From: Pseudodesulfovibrio sp. 5S69
GTDB taxonomy: Bacteria > Desulfobacterota > Desulfovibrionia > Desulfovibrionales > Desulfovibrionaceae
NCBI RefSeq assembly: GCF_037094465.1
Contig: NZ_CP146609.1
Coordinates: forward strand, 186,001 to 250,000
Reading direction: 5' to 3'
Length of the DNA: 64,000 nt
Shown piece by piece: positions 24,745 through 32,292 of the stretch. Each line of letters begins with the position of its first letter. Position 1 is the first letter of the stretch. The notes beneath the pieces are model-generated. The model was not told the DNA's origin, did no database searches, and saw nothing but the letters and a program-made list of their open reading frames with translations. The translations under genes and the position numbers were made by a program.

Positions 24745-25837
24745 TGAGGATGTCCCCCACGGCCTGGATGAACAGCTCGTTCTCCTTGTCCGTGCCCATG
24801 TTCACCCGGATGCAGTCGGCCAGACCGAAGCTGCCCAGGTGGCGGACGATGATGCCCCGCTCGAGCAGGGTCTGAAAGAGCGTCTTGGCGTCCATGGGCG
24901 GCCGGACCATGACGAAGTTGGACTGGCTCGGCCAGACCTTGCACCCGAGCTTCGTCAGCTCCCTGGTGAAATACTCGCGCCCGCGCATGACCACGCTTAA
25001 GGTCTCGTTGAAGAAGGTCTCGTCTTCGAGCGCGGCCAGCCCGGCCTCCTCGGCCAGCAGGTTGACCGTGAACGGAATGCGCGCGTTCCTGAGCAATGCG
25101 GCCAGGCTCGCGGGCATGATCCCGTAGCCGAGCCGCATGCCCGCCAGGCCGTAGGCCTTGGAGAACGTGCGCAGGCAGACCAGGTTCTCGAACTTGTCGA
25201 AGGCCTGGACCGGAGAATAGGACTCGGGCGGCCAGGCGAACTCGATGTACGCCTCGTCCACGACCAGCAGGCAGTCCTTGGGCAGCACGCCCGCCAGCAC
25301 CGTCAGGTCCTCCACCCCGGCGGCCAGCCCCGTGGGGTTGTCCGGGCTGGTGACCACGACCATGGCCGTGTTCTCGTCCGCGGCCTCGGCCAGCGCGTCC
25401 AGGGGCAGGGCGCAGTCCTCGCCGCGCGGGACCACCCGGTACTCCAGGCCGCACAGTTTGGCGCACATGCCGTACATGGCGAAGCTGTGCTCGTAAAAGA
25501 CCACGTTGGACTTGCCCGGCACGGCCTTCATGCGGAAAAGCATGTCGATGATCTCGTCCGAGCCGTTGCCCACCAGTACGCACTCGGCGGGCACGCCCGC
25601 GGTCTCGGCCACGGCCTCGGTCAGCCTCGGCGTATGGTTCTCCGGATAGCGGAAGGCCCGCGCCGCGTTGCGCTCGATGGCCTTCATCACCAGCGGCGAC
25701 GTGCCCAGCGGATTCTCGTTGCTGGCCAGCTTGATGACCGACGTGAGCCCGTACCGGGCCTGGATCTGCTCAATGGTCAGACCCGGCACGTACGGCGCGA
25801 AATCCATGATCTCCGGACGAACGGTAAATTCTCTCAT
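24737..25837 (-). CDS. hisC: Histidinol-phosphate aminotransferase
   Basis: A 366-residue class II PLP aminotransferase for the seventh step of histidine synthesis; it may also accept aromatic keto acids. Motifs: LASNENPLGTSPLV, NGSDEIIDMLFR, the Asp-Tyr pair in VVDEAYIEF, and the PLP lysine in TFSKAYGLAGMRLGYG. The start at 25837 is preceded by GAGGAG; the in-frame extension to 26173 runs through intergenic repeats and is not coding. First gene of hisC-cmk-serS. Confidence 0.96.
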   Translation of the reverse strand: MREFTVRPEIMDFAPYVPGLTIEQIQARYGLTSVIKLASNENPLGTSPLVMKAIERNAARAFRYPENHTPRLTEAVAETAGVPAECVLVGNGSDEIIDMLFRMKAVPGKSNVVFYEHSFAMYGMCAKLCGLEYRVVPRGEDCALPLDALAEAADENTAMVVVTSPDNPTGLAAGVEDLTVLAGVLPKDCLLVVDEAYIEFAWPPESYSPVQAFDKFENLVCLRTFSKAYGLAGMRLGYGIMPASLAALLRNARIPFTVNLLAEEAGLAALEDETFFNETLSVVMRGREYFTRELTKLGCKVWPSQSNFVMVRPPMDAKTLFQTLLERGIIVRHLGSFGLADCIRVNMGTDKENELFIQAVGDILNG

Positions 25838-25873
25838 CACTCTCTCCTCGAAAGATGGCCTCGCCGACGGGTG

Positions 25874-25996
25874 GCCTCCGGCGGCCGGGGCGCTGCCCCG
25901 GACCCTGCTGGGGCGCTGCCCCAGGCCCCGCTTAAGAACCTTCTGGAAAAGGTTCTTAAGAATCTCCAAAACTTTTTGTGTGCCTTCGGCAGGGCC
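25874..25996 (+). repeat. Dispersed repeat, family A (copy with long inner hairpin)
   Basis: Starts GCCTCCGGCGGCCGGGGCGC, holds a perfect hairpin CTTAAGAACCTT / AAGGTTCTTAAG, then AAAACTTTTTGTGTGCCTTC. It lies upstream of hisC, in a 394-bp gap shared with a reverse copy. Confidence 0.7.
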
Positions 25997-26055
25997 GTGC
26001 GGACGCGAGCGGCCGTGCCTAGCCGCTTCCCTTGTACAGCCCCCGCTTCCCTCGC

Positions 26056-26163
26056 CCCGCGAAGCGCCCGAGAAGCTCAGGAGGGGAGAGGGATGAGGGT
26101 CCGGGGAAGGGAGAGGGAAGCCCTTACGAAGGGTTCCCTCTCCCTTCCCGGCCGCCGGAGGCA
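26056..26163 (-). repeat. Dispersed repeat, family A (reverse copy)
   Basis: Reverse orientation: GAGGGGAGAGGGATGAGGGT, CCGGGGAAGGGAGAGGG, inner CCCTTACGAAGGG and GGCCGCCGGAGGC. With the copy at 25874 it forms a head-to-tail inverted pair between usp and hisC. Confidence 0.65.
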
Positions 26164-26172
26164 TTCTGTCCA

Positions 26173-26203
26173 TAAAAAAAGGAACGGCCGAGACCGTTCC
26201 TTT
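26173..26203 (-). terminator. Intrinsic terminator of the universal stress protein gene
   Basis: Stem AAAGGAACGG / CCGTTCCTTT; on the minus strand followed by a seven-T run. Confidence 0.9.
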
Positions 26204-26231
26204 ATATGGTTTAGGTCAGTCCGTAAAGGAA

Positions 26232-26672
26232 CTAGCTGGGCCGGACGGTGAGGACCGGGGCCTTGGAGCTCTTGACGACCTTTTCGGCCACGGAGCCGAA
26301 CAGGATGCGGTCGATGCCCTTGCGGCCGTGGGTGCCCATGACGACCATGTCGCACTTCTCGGCCTCGCAGATGGCCAGGATTTCCTCTGCGGGATAACCG
26401 GTGACGACCTTGCCTTCCACGTTGAGATCGTTGAAGTTCTCCTTGACAAAGGCATTCATGGTATCTTCGGCGCCGGTGACGATCTCGCCCACGAAGCTCT
26501 CAATGGAACTGGGCGGCACATGGAAGCCCACGTACTGGCTCAACGACGGCGCGACATACAGCACCAGGACCTGGGCCCCGGAGCACTTGGCCATCATGTT
26601 GGCGTAATCGGCGACCATGGGGCTATAATCGGAAAAATCGACCGCGCACAGAATCTTCTTGATTTCGGGCAT
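26232..26672 (-). CDS. Universal stress protein (UspA family)
   Basis: A 146-residue single-domain Usp. The C-terminal ATP-binding signature GTHGRKGIDRILFGSVAEKV matches G-2x-G-9x-G-S, so this is an ATP-binding type. N-terminal KKILCAVDFSDYS is typical. Members are induced by starvation and redox or energy stress; exact role is unknown. AAGGAGGAG precedes ATG 26672. Monocistronic. Confidence 0.95.
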   Translation of the reverse strand: MPEIKKILCAVDFSDYSPMVADYANMMAKCSGAQVLVLYVAPSLSQYVGFHVPPSSIESFVGEIVTGAEDTMNAFVKENFNDLNVEGKVVTGYPAEEILAICEAEKCDMVVMGTHGRKGIDRILFGSVAEKVVKSSKAPVLTVRPS

Positions 26673-26740
26673 GTGGTTCTCCTCCTTGCGTATTGTCTAC
26701 CCCTCCAAACCATGCGGAGGGAAATGAATCCAGCCTATTC

Positions 26741-26771
26741 ACTATATGCCTCTCCTGCCCCGGATAGACAA
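26741..26771 (-). promoter_or_regulatory. Candidate sigma-70 promoter of the usp gene
   Basis: Minus strand TTGTCT (26771-26766), 19-bp spacer, TATAGT (26746-26741). The spacer is long, so this is a moderate match. Confidence 0.4.
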
Positions 26772-26895
26772 CCATTTTCTTCTCCAGTACAGTTGCCGGG
26801 AGCCGGGGAGCCTCATTCCCGCTCCGGCGGCAGAATTTGCCGGGCTATTTCATAAAAAGAATAATATTTTCCAAGCGGTTGTCAATAGCCGAGCA

Positions 26896-26912
26896 TTGGC
26901 AAGGTCTTTGCA
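26896..26912 (+). promoter_or_regulatory. Sigma-54 promoter
   Basis: TTGGCAAGGTCTTTGCA: GG at 26898-26899 and GC at 26910-26911 with exactly ten bases between, matching the -24/-12 consensus (TGGCA-N-TTGCA). It lies about 36 bp upstream of the next gene. Confidence 0.75.
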
Positions 26913-26947
26913 GAATCTCAGGCAAACCACAGGATAGGAGTTGAACC

Positions 26948-27418
26948 ATGAAGATCCGTCCTGATCAGATCGAGGGCGTCCAATCGGAACAAACGCAGCG
27001 CCGCAACAAGGCGAAGCAGTCCGACGCGGCCTTCGGGGATCTTCTCAACCAGGAAGTGGCCCGGGGGGAAAAGACTGTCCCGCCGTCCGTAGCGCCGCCC
27101 CTGGTCGTGAATCCCCTGCTCGCCGCCGGACATATCGCCGCCGTGCAGCCCGTCTCCGAAGATGGAGCACAGGTCGCGGGTCAGGTGGAATCCATCCTCG
27201 ACAAGTGGGACGACTACGCCGCCACCCTCGCCGACCCCGAAGCCGGGCTCAAGTCCGCCTACGGGACCCTCGACGAAATCGCCGGCGACGTGGCCGCGCT
27301 CAAGGCCGAACAACCGGACCTCGAAAGCACCCACCCCGGGCTCAAGTCCATTGTCGACGAACTGGAAACCCTCGCCGCCACCGAACAGTTCAAGTTCAAC
27401 CGCGGCGACTACGCCTGA
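26948..27418 (+). CDS. Sigma-54-driven protein of unknown function
   Basis: A 156-residue soluble protein, acidic in its C-terminal half. The N-terminus (MKIRPDQIEGVQSEQTQRRN ... DAAFGDLLNQEVAR) is polar and Gln-rich, then a Pro/Val linker, then a helical domain (~75-156: QVAGQVESILDKWDDYAATL ...). GGAG lies seven bases before ATG. The sigma-54 promoter suggests activator-dependent expression, as for flagellar or stress genes; the FGDLL-type start and disordered Gln-rich region are reminiscent of flagellum-associated proteins but I cannot name a family. Followed by a terminator. Confidence 0.75.
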   Translation: MKIRPDQIEGVQSEQTQRRNKAKQSDAAFGDLLNQEVARGEKTVPPSVAPPLVVNPLLAAGHIAAVQPVSEDGAQVAGQVESILDKWDDYAATLADPEAGLKSAYGTLDEIAGDVAALKAEQPDLESTHPGLKSIVDELETLAATEQFKFNRGDYA

Positions 27419-27441
27419 CCCGACCCACGACCCATTTCGCC

Positions 27442-27478
27442 CGGCCCGGCCCACTCACGTGGGCCGGGCCGCTCTTTC
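27442..27478 (+). terminator. Intrinsic terminator
   Basis: 13-bp stem CGGCCCGGCCCAC / GTGGGCCGGGCCG with a four-base loop, followed by CTCTTT. Confidence 0.75.
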
Positions 27479-27486
27479 GAAGGCAT

Positions 27487-27600
27487 GCCTCCGGCGGCCG
27501 GGGAAGGGAGAAGGACACCCTTTGAAAAGGGCTTTCCTTCTCCCCTTCCCCGGACTCCATCCCCTCATCCTTCCTAAACTTTTTATGCCGCTTCGCGGGA
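27487..27600 (+). repeat. Dispersed repeat, family A
   Basis: GCCTCCGGCGGCCGGGGAAG, inner CCCTTTGAAAAGGG, CCTTCTCCCCTTCCCCGG, CCATCCCCTCATCCTTCC, TAAACTTTTTATGCCGCTTC. The clearest full-length copy; the two halves around GAAAAG are themselves largely complementary. Confidence 0.75.
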
Positions 27601-27664
27601 GCTATCCCATTACTATGGACCACCAATGAAGCAAGCCCCCCCTCCAGAGCGCACTCCCCCCTTT

Positions 27665-27702
27665 GGAGCGATTCGGGTGCGCAGCACCCGACAGCGGCTC
27701 TC
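27665..27702 (+). repeat. Hairpin repeat module D
   Basis: GGAGCGATTCGGGTGC, GCA, GCACCCGACAGCGGCTCTC: a TCGGGTGC/GCACCCGA stem inside the module's conserved ends. Precedes modules G and B in the same gap. Confidence 0.65.
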
Positions 27703-27747
27703 TCCCCCGCGCTCGGAGTAGGCTTTGATTCGCCCCGTCCTGGGGCT

Positions 27748-27807
27748 CACCCCTTCGGGGCGTTGCGGAAAGACCGCAACGTCCAAATCCGCTGTCCTGC
27801 GGATTTG
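27748..27807 (+). repeat. Hairpin repeat module G (copy 2)
   Basis: CCCCTTCGGGG, a hairpin GTTGC...GCAAC, and GTCCAAATCCGCTGTCCTGC with GGATTTG. Runs directly into the B palindrome at 27812. Confidence 0.6.
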
Positions 27808-27811
27808 TCGA

Positions 27812-27925
27812 GAGTGGGTCAGCTGTGCATTTTTCGAGGGTTCGCCTGACCGCAGCGTACCCCCGTACGTGAGGATTAGGCGGACCCTCGAAAAATGTGC
27901 AGATGACCCGCTGTCGGAAGCCGCC
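27812..27925 (+). repeat. Large palindromic repeat, family B (copy 1)
   Basis: Ends GAGTGGGTC ... GACCCGCT and a conserved tail to GCCGCC. Stem ATTTTTCGAGGG / CCCTCGAAAAAT, variable inner pairs TTCGCCT / AGGCGGA, and a conserved asymmetric tip with GACCGCAGCGTAC and GTACGTGAGGAT. Copies at 35702 and 46116 (-) keep ends and tip but have different, still pairing inner stems. Confidence 0.8.
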
Positions 27926-27953
27926 CCCCTGCGAAGCCGGACATACGCAAAGC

Positions 27954-27981
27954 CCCCCGAAAGCAACACGGCTTCCGGGGG
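27954..27981 (-). terminator. Intrinsic terminator of the liv operon
   Basis: Stem CCCCCGAAAGC / GCTTCCGGGGG (one mismatch, G-U in RNA); on the minus strand followed by GGCTTTG. Lies 27 bp beyond the livF stop. Confidence 0.65.
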
Positions 27982-28007
27982 ACCTACGAGCTCTATAACT
28001 TTGCCGT

Positions 28008-28730
28008 CTATTCGCCCAAATACGCTTTGCGTATATCAGGATTCGCCAACAACGCCTGAGCTTCGTCTTCCATGACGACGTTGCCTGTTTCAAGAACGTA
28101 GCCGCGAGTGGCGGCCTGGAGGGCGAGGTTGGCGTTCTGCTCGACCAGGACCACGGTGACGCCCTGCTCGTTGATCATCTTGACGATGTCGAAGATCTGC
28201 TTGACCAGGAGCGGGGCCAACCCCATGGACGGCTCGTCCAGGAGCAGGACCTTGGGGCGGCTCATGAGCGCCCGGGCCATGGCCAGCATCTGCTGCTCGC
28301 CGCCGGACAGGGTGCCGCCCAGTTGCTTGCGCCGCTCGCGCAGCTTGGGGAACAGGTCGAAGACGCGGTTCACGTCCTCCTTGACCCCGGCGGCGTCGCG
28401 GCGGAAGAACGCGCCCATGTCCAGGTTTTCGAGCACGGTCAGACGCGGGAAGATGCGCCGCCCTTCGGGCACCTGGCACAGCCCCATGGTCGGCAGGATG
28501 TCCGAGTTCACGGCGTTGATGCGCTCGCCCCGGTACAGGACGTCGCCCGAGACCGCCTTGACGATGTTGCAGATGGTCATCAGCGTGGTGGACTTGCCCG
28601 CGCCGTTGGCCCCGATGATGGAGACCACCTCGCCTTCAAAGACCTTCAGCGAGATGCCCTTCAGGGCCTGGATGCGGCCGTAGGCCGAGACCACGTTTTT
28701 CAGTTCGAGAATGGGCGTCTTGTCAGTCAT
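28008..28730 (-). CDS. livF: Branched-chain amino acid ABC transporter ATPase (LivF)
   Basis: A 240-residue ABC ATPase. Walker A GANGAGKSTTLM, Q-loop, signature LSGGEQQMLAMARAL, Walker B VLLLDEPSMGLAP and the H-loop region are intact. Short length without the LivG-type extension identifies the LivF partner. It is separated from livM by 234 bp that contain two pieces of the family A repeat, so it may have reduced or separate expression. Confidence 0.95.
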   Translation of the reverse strand: MTDKTPILELKNVVSAYGRIQALKGISLKVFEGEVVSIIGANGAGKSTTLMTICNIVKAVSGDVLYRGERINAVNSDILPTMGLCQVPEGRRIFPRLTVLENLDMGAFFRRDAAGVKEDVNRVFDLFPKLRERRKQLGGTLSGGEQQMLAMARALMSRPKVLLLDEPSMGLAPLLVKQIFDIVKMINEQGVTVVLVEQNANLALQAATRGYVLETGNVVMEDEAQALLANPDIRKAYLGE

Positions 28731-28740
28731 GTATGGTTGC

Positions 28741-28962
28741 TTTCCCCGGACCCCATCCCCTCTACCCTCCTAAACTTTTTAGGCCGCTTCGCGGAGAGGG
28801 GTGGTTGTCTGTAGTAGTATTCTCTATGGGCCGGACTTACGCCTTGCGCCCATCACGCCGCCATCTCGTCTTATGCTGCCCCCTTCCCCCTGGCGGCGCG
28901 CCAAAAAGTTCGGGAAGGGGGTCCGGGGGAGACCTCTTTCAAGAGGTTTCCCCCGGTTCTTT
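28741..28962. repeat. Split family A repeat between livM and livF
   Basis: 28741-28796 reads CCCCGGACCCCATCCCCTCT, CCTCCTAAACTTTTTAGGCC, GCTTCGCGG in plus orientation; 28893-28962 is a reverse piece (GCCAAAAAGTTCGGGAAGGG, ACCTCTTTCAAGAGGT hairpin). The two may be the ends of an inverted pair inserted into the operon. Confidence 0.65.
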
Positions 28963-28964
28963 TC

Positions 28965-30155
28965 TTAATCGGCTTCCTCGGACCGGCGGCCGACGCGTTT
29001 GGCGGGCCAGATGCCGGCCGGACGCACGAGCATCATCAGGGTCATGGCCCCGCCGAACACGAGCATGCGGTAGAGTTCGAATCCGCGGAAGAGCTCGGGC
29101 AGGGCCACCAGGGCGAGCACGCCGAGGATGACGCCGGGGATGGAGCCCATGCCGCCGAGGATGACCATGGCCAGGACCATGGCGGATTCCAGGAAAGTGA
29201 AGGACTCGGGGCCGACGAACTTCATGCGCGCGGCGAAGAACGCCCCGGCGAAACCCGCGAAGGTCGCGCCCATGGCGTAGGCCAGGAGTTTGAGCAGGAA
29301 GGTGTTCACGCCCATGAGCTCGGCCGCGGTCTCGTCCTCGCGGATGGCCTCCCAGGCGCGCCCGATGCGCGAATAGTTGAGCCGGTAGACCGCCAGGATG
29401 GTCACCACGGCCAGGGCGAGGATGACGTAGTACATGCTCGACAGGGAGCGGAACTCATAGCCGAAGAGCTCGGGCCTGGGAATGGACAGGATGCCGTTGG
29501 GCCCGTTGGTCAGGGACATCCAGTTGTTCAGGATGAGCCGGACGATCTCGCCGAAGCCCAGGGTGACGATGGCCAAATAGTCGCCGCGCATGCGCAGGGT
29601 CGGGTAGCCGATGATGCAGCCCGCGACGGCCGCGATGACGGCCGCGATGGGCAGGCAGAGCCAGAACGACAGGCCGTAATTGATGCTCAGGATGGCGTAG
29701 GTGTAGGCGCCCACGCCGTAGAAGGCGATGTACCCGAGGTCGAGCAGCCCGGCCAGTCCGACCACGATGTTCAGGCCCAGGCCGAGGCAGATGTAGATGA
29801 GCACGCTGATGGCCACGTCGTGGGCATAGCGCTGGGTGACCAGAGGATAGACTACGGCGGCAGCCAGGACGATGCCCAGCAGCAGCCATGTGGGGGCCTT
29901 TTCGTAGGCCCGGCTCAGCGCGTTGGTGGCCTGCTTGGCGGGTGTACCCACGGCGTCGAGGTAGCCCGCCTCCTTGACCTGATAGAAGAACATGATGAAG
30001 ACGGCGGCCACGGCCACGTAGCCGAAGACCTTGAAGGTCGCGGTGAACTCCAGTCCATCCGGCTTGATGCCGAGCAGGGGCCACAGCAGCAGCAGGAACC
30101 AGGCCAGCCCGACGCCGCAGGCCAGCCACAGTCGTTTAGACTCGCGTATCGTCAA
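28965..30155 (-). CDS. livM: Branched-chain amino acid ABC transporter permease (LivM)
   Basis: A 396-residue inner-membrane permease with about ten TM helices. The conserved loop AYEKAPTWLL is followed by LLDLGYIAFYGVGAYTYA, GDYLAIVTLGFGEIVRL and the cytoplasmic RIGRAWEAIREDETAAELMG helix that contacts the ATPases. The start is TTG at 30155 with GGGAGAG upstream, overlapping livH by 20 bp. Works with LivH, LivG, LivF and LivK. Confidence 0.94.
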   Translation of the reverse strand: MTIRESKRLWLACGVGLAWFLLLLWPLLGIKPDGLEFTATFKVFGYVAVAAVFIMFFYQVKEAGYLDAVGTPAKQATNALSRAYEKAPTWLLLGIVLAAAVVYPLVTQRYAHDVAISVLIYICLGLGLNIVVGLAGLLDLGYIAFYGVGAYTYAILSINYGLSFWLCLPIAAVIAAVAGCIIGYPTLRMRGDYLAIVTLGFGEIVRLILNNWMSLTNGPNGILSIPRPELFGYEFRSLSSMYYVILALAVVTILAVYRLNYSRIGRAWEAIREDETAAELMGVNTFLLKLLAYAMGATFAGFAGAFFAARMKFVGPESFTFLESAMVLAMVILGGMGSIPGVILGVLALVALPELFRGFELYRMLVFGGAMTLMMLVRPAGIWPAKRVGRRSEEAD

Positions 30156-31038
30156 CGTTCTCTCCCATGATGCCCGTGGGTTTGAAGTACAGCACGCCGA
30201 TCAGGATGATGAAGGCGAACACGTCCTTGTACTCGCCGGAGATGTATCCGGCGGCGAAGATTTCGACCATGCCGATGATCAGCCCGCCGACCAGCGCGCC
30301 GGTGATGTTCCCGATGCCGCCGAGCACGGCGGCGGCGAACGCCTTGATGCCGGGCACGAAGCCCATGGTATAGTTGACCGAGCCGTAGTACAGGCCGACC
30401 ATGATGCCCGCTGCGGCGGCCAGCCCGGCGCCCACGGCAAAGGTCAGGGCGATGATCCGGTTGGAGTTGATCCCGACCAGGGCGGACATGACCTTGTCCT
30501 GGGCCGTGGCGCGCATGGCCCGGCCTATCCGGGTCTTGAAGACCAGGATGTTCAGGGCCACGAGCAGGAAGGCGGTCAGGGCCACGATGAGAATCTGCAT
30601 GTAGGAGATGGAGATGGCCCCGATCTCGAACCCGCCGGAGGTGATCTCCGTGGGATAGGGCCGGTCGTACACGCCCTGGGTGAGCATCAGCCCGTTCTGC
30701 AGGAAGATGGACATGCCCAGCGCGGACAGCAGCGCGGCCAGGCGCGAGGCCTGCCGGAGCGGCTTGTAGGCGAGCTGCTCGACGGCCATGGCCAGCAGGG
30801 CGCAGTAGCCCATGGACAGGACCAGGGAGATGGCCAGGCAGGCGTAGGGGTTCACCCCTTGCGAGGAAAGATAGGAGATCAGGATCACGCCCATGTAGCC
30901 GCCCGCCGCAAAGAACTCGCCGTGGGCGAAGTTGATGAGCTGGATGATGCCGTAGACCATGGTGTAGCCCAGGGCGATGAGCGCGTAGACGCCGCCGAGG
31001 GTGATGCCGTTGATCAGCTGTTGGAGAAAAAAGTCCAT
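30136..31038 (-). CDS. livH: Branched-chain amino acid ABC transporter permease (LivH)
   Basis: A 300-residue permease with about eight TM helices. N-terminal MDFFLQQLINGITLGGVYAL and INFAHGEFFAAGGYMG are LivH signatures; RIGRAMRATAQDKVMSALVG is the coupling helix. It starts 62 bp after livK across a strong hairpin and overlaps livM, consistent with coupled translation of the two permeases. Confidence 0.95.
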   Translation of the reverse strand: MDFFLQQLINGITLGGVYALIALGYTMVYGIIQLINFAHGEFFAAGGYMGVILISYLSSQGVNPYACLAISLVLSMGYCALLAMAVEQLAYKPLRQASRLAALLSALGMSIFLQNGLMLTQGVYDRPYPTEITSGGFEIGAISISYMQILIVALTAFLLVALNILVFKTRIGRAMRATAQDKVMSALVGINSNRIIALTFAVGAGLAAAAGIMVGLYYGSVNYTMGFVPGIKAFAAAVLGGIGNITGALVGGLIIGMVEIFAAGYISGEYKDVFAFIILIGVLYFKPTGIMGENVDDTRV

Positions 31039-31051
31039 GTTGTTCCAGTAT

Positions 31052-31079
31052 CCGGGACCCCGCTTGAGCGGGGTCCCGG
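31052..31079 (-). promoter_or_regulatory. Intercistronic hairpin between livK and livH
   Basis: Perfect 13-bp stem CCGGGACCCCGCT / AGCGGGGTCCCGG with a two-base loop and no T-tract. Expected to protect the livK transcript end or terminate partially so that binding protein exceeds permease. Confidence 0.65.
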
Positions 31080-31100
31080 TTGGTTAGACGGGTTGAAGGT

Positions 31101-32252
31101 CTAGAGCTTTTGGCCGGTCAGGGAGTTCCAGTAGGGCACGAACTTGCCGTCCTGGACCTTGTACACGGTGTAGTTGGAGCCGGAGTCGCCGTTCTCCTCG
31201 TACTTGATCTGCTTGGAGGCGCCGGTGAAGTCGAGCTTGAGCAGCGCGTCGCGGACCTTGGCGGGATCGGTGGTGCCCGCATCCTTGACGGCCATCAGGT
31301 ACGCGGTGGCGGAGTCGAAGGCATAGGCGGAGTAGGCGCCGGGCTCGTTGCCGGTCTTGGCCTTGTACTTGGCCAGGAACTCCTTGTACTTGGGAGCGTT
31401 CTTGTCGATGGCGCCGAAGGTGCAGAACATGCCCTCGGCATCACCCTTGGCGATCTCGATGAGTTTCGGATGGTAGACGGCGTCCTGGCCCATGAGGATG
31501 GCGTCGATGCCCATGCGCTTGGCCTGGATGACCATGAGCGCGCCGGTGGCGGAGTTCTGCAGGGAGATGTAGAGCAGGTCCGGATGGGCGGCCTTCACCT
31601 TGGTCAGCACGGCGGAGTAGTCCTTGTCGCCCTGGTTGACGTGGTCGTGTTCCAGGACCTTGATGCCTGCGGCCTCTGCGGCCTTGGCGACGCCTTCGGC
31701 CAGGCCCTGGGAGTAGGTGGTCTTGTCGTCGACGATGAAGATGGTCTTCACGCCCTCGACGTCCTTCATGAACTTGACGGCGGCCGGGGCCTGGTGGTCG
31801 TCACGACCGCAGGTGCGGAACATGTACTTCAGGCCGCGTTCGGTGACCTTGGGGTTGGTGGAGGCCGGGGTCAGCATGAAGATGTTCTCCTCGGCCAGGG
31901 TCTCGGAAGCGGGAATGGTCGAGCTGGAGCAGTACGCGCCGACAACGGCGGTGACCTTCTCGTTGATCAGCTTGTTGGCTGCGGCAACGGCCTGCTTCGG
32001 GTCGCAGGCGGTGTCTTCGGAAATGATCTCGATCTTGGAGAAGCCGGGGATGCCGCCGGCCTCGTTGAAGACCTCCACGGCGATCTCGGCACCCTGGCGG
32101 ATGTCGTTGCCGTCTGCGGCGTAGGGGCCGGTCAAGGGGGACATGGTGCCGATCTTGAGGACTTTCTCGGCTTTTTGCTCTTCGCCGCCGCAGCCTGCCA
32201 GGAGCAGGCCCAGAGCGAGCAGGGCAACTGCGAGTACCAGTAAACGTTTCAT
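31101..32252 (-). CDS. livK: Branched-chain amino acid ABC transporter substrate-binding lipoprotein
   Basis: A 383-residue periplasmic binding protein (Leu/Ile/Val type). Signal peptide MKRLLVLAVALLALGLLLAG with lipobox LLAGC, so Cys21 is probably lipidated. The fold's hallmark KIGTMSPLTGPYAADGNDIR is followed by GAEIAVE and VVGAYCSSSTIPAS. The start at 32252 (GGAGAG upstream) removes a non-signal extension. Between livG and livH in the operon; ligand could be Leu, Ile, Val or another amino acid. Confidence 0.94.
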   Translation of the reverse strand: MKRLLVLAVALLALGLLLAGCGGEEQKAEKVLKIGTMSPLTGPYAADGNDIRQGAEIAVEVFNEAGGIPGFSKIEIISEDTACDPKQAVAAANKLINEKVTAVVGAYCSSSTIPASETLAEENIFMLTPASTNPKVTERGLKYMFRTCGRDDHQAPAAVKFMKDVEGVKTIFIVDDKTTYSQGLAEGVAKAAEAAGIKVLEHDHVNQGDKDYSAVLTKVKAAHPDLLYISLQNSATGALMVIQAKRMGIDAILMGQDAVYHPKLIEIAKGDAEGMFCTFGAIDKNAPKYKEFLAKYKAKTGNEPGAYSAYAFDSATAYLMAVKDAGTTDPAKVRDALLKLDFTGASKQIKYEENGDSGSNYTVYKVQDGKFVPYWNSLTGQKL

Positions 32253-32292
32253 AAACACTCTCTCCATTCGTTGCGGTTCAGCCAGCCTCTCT

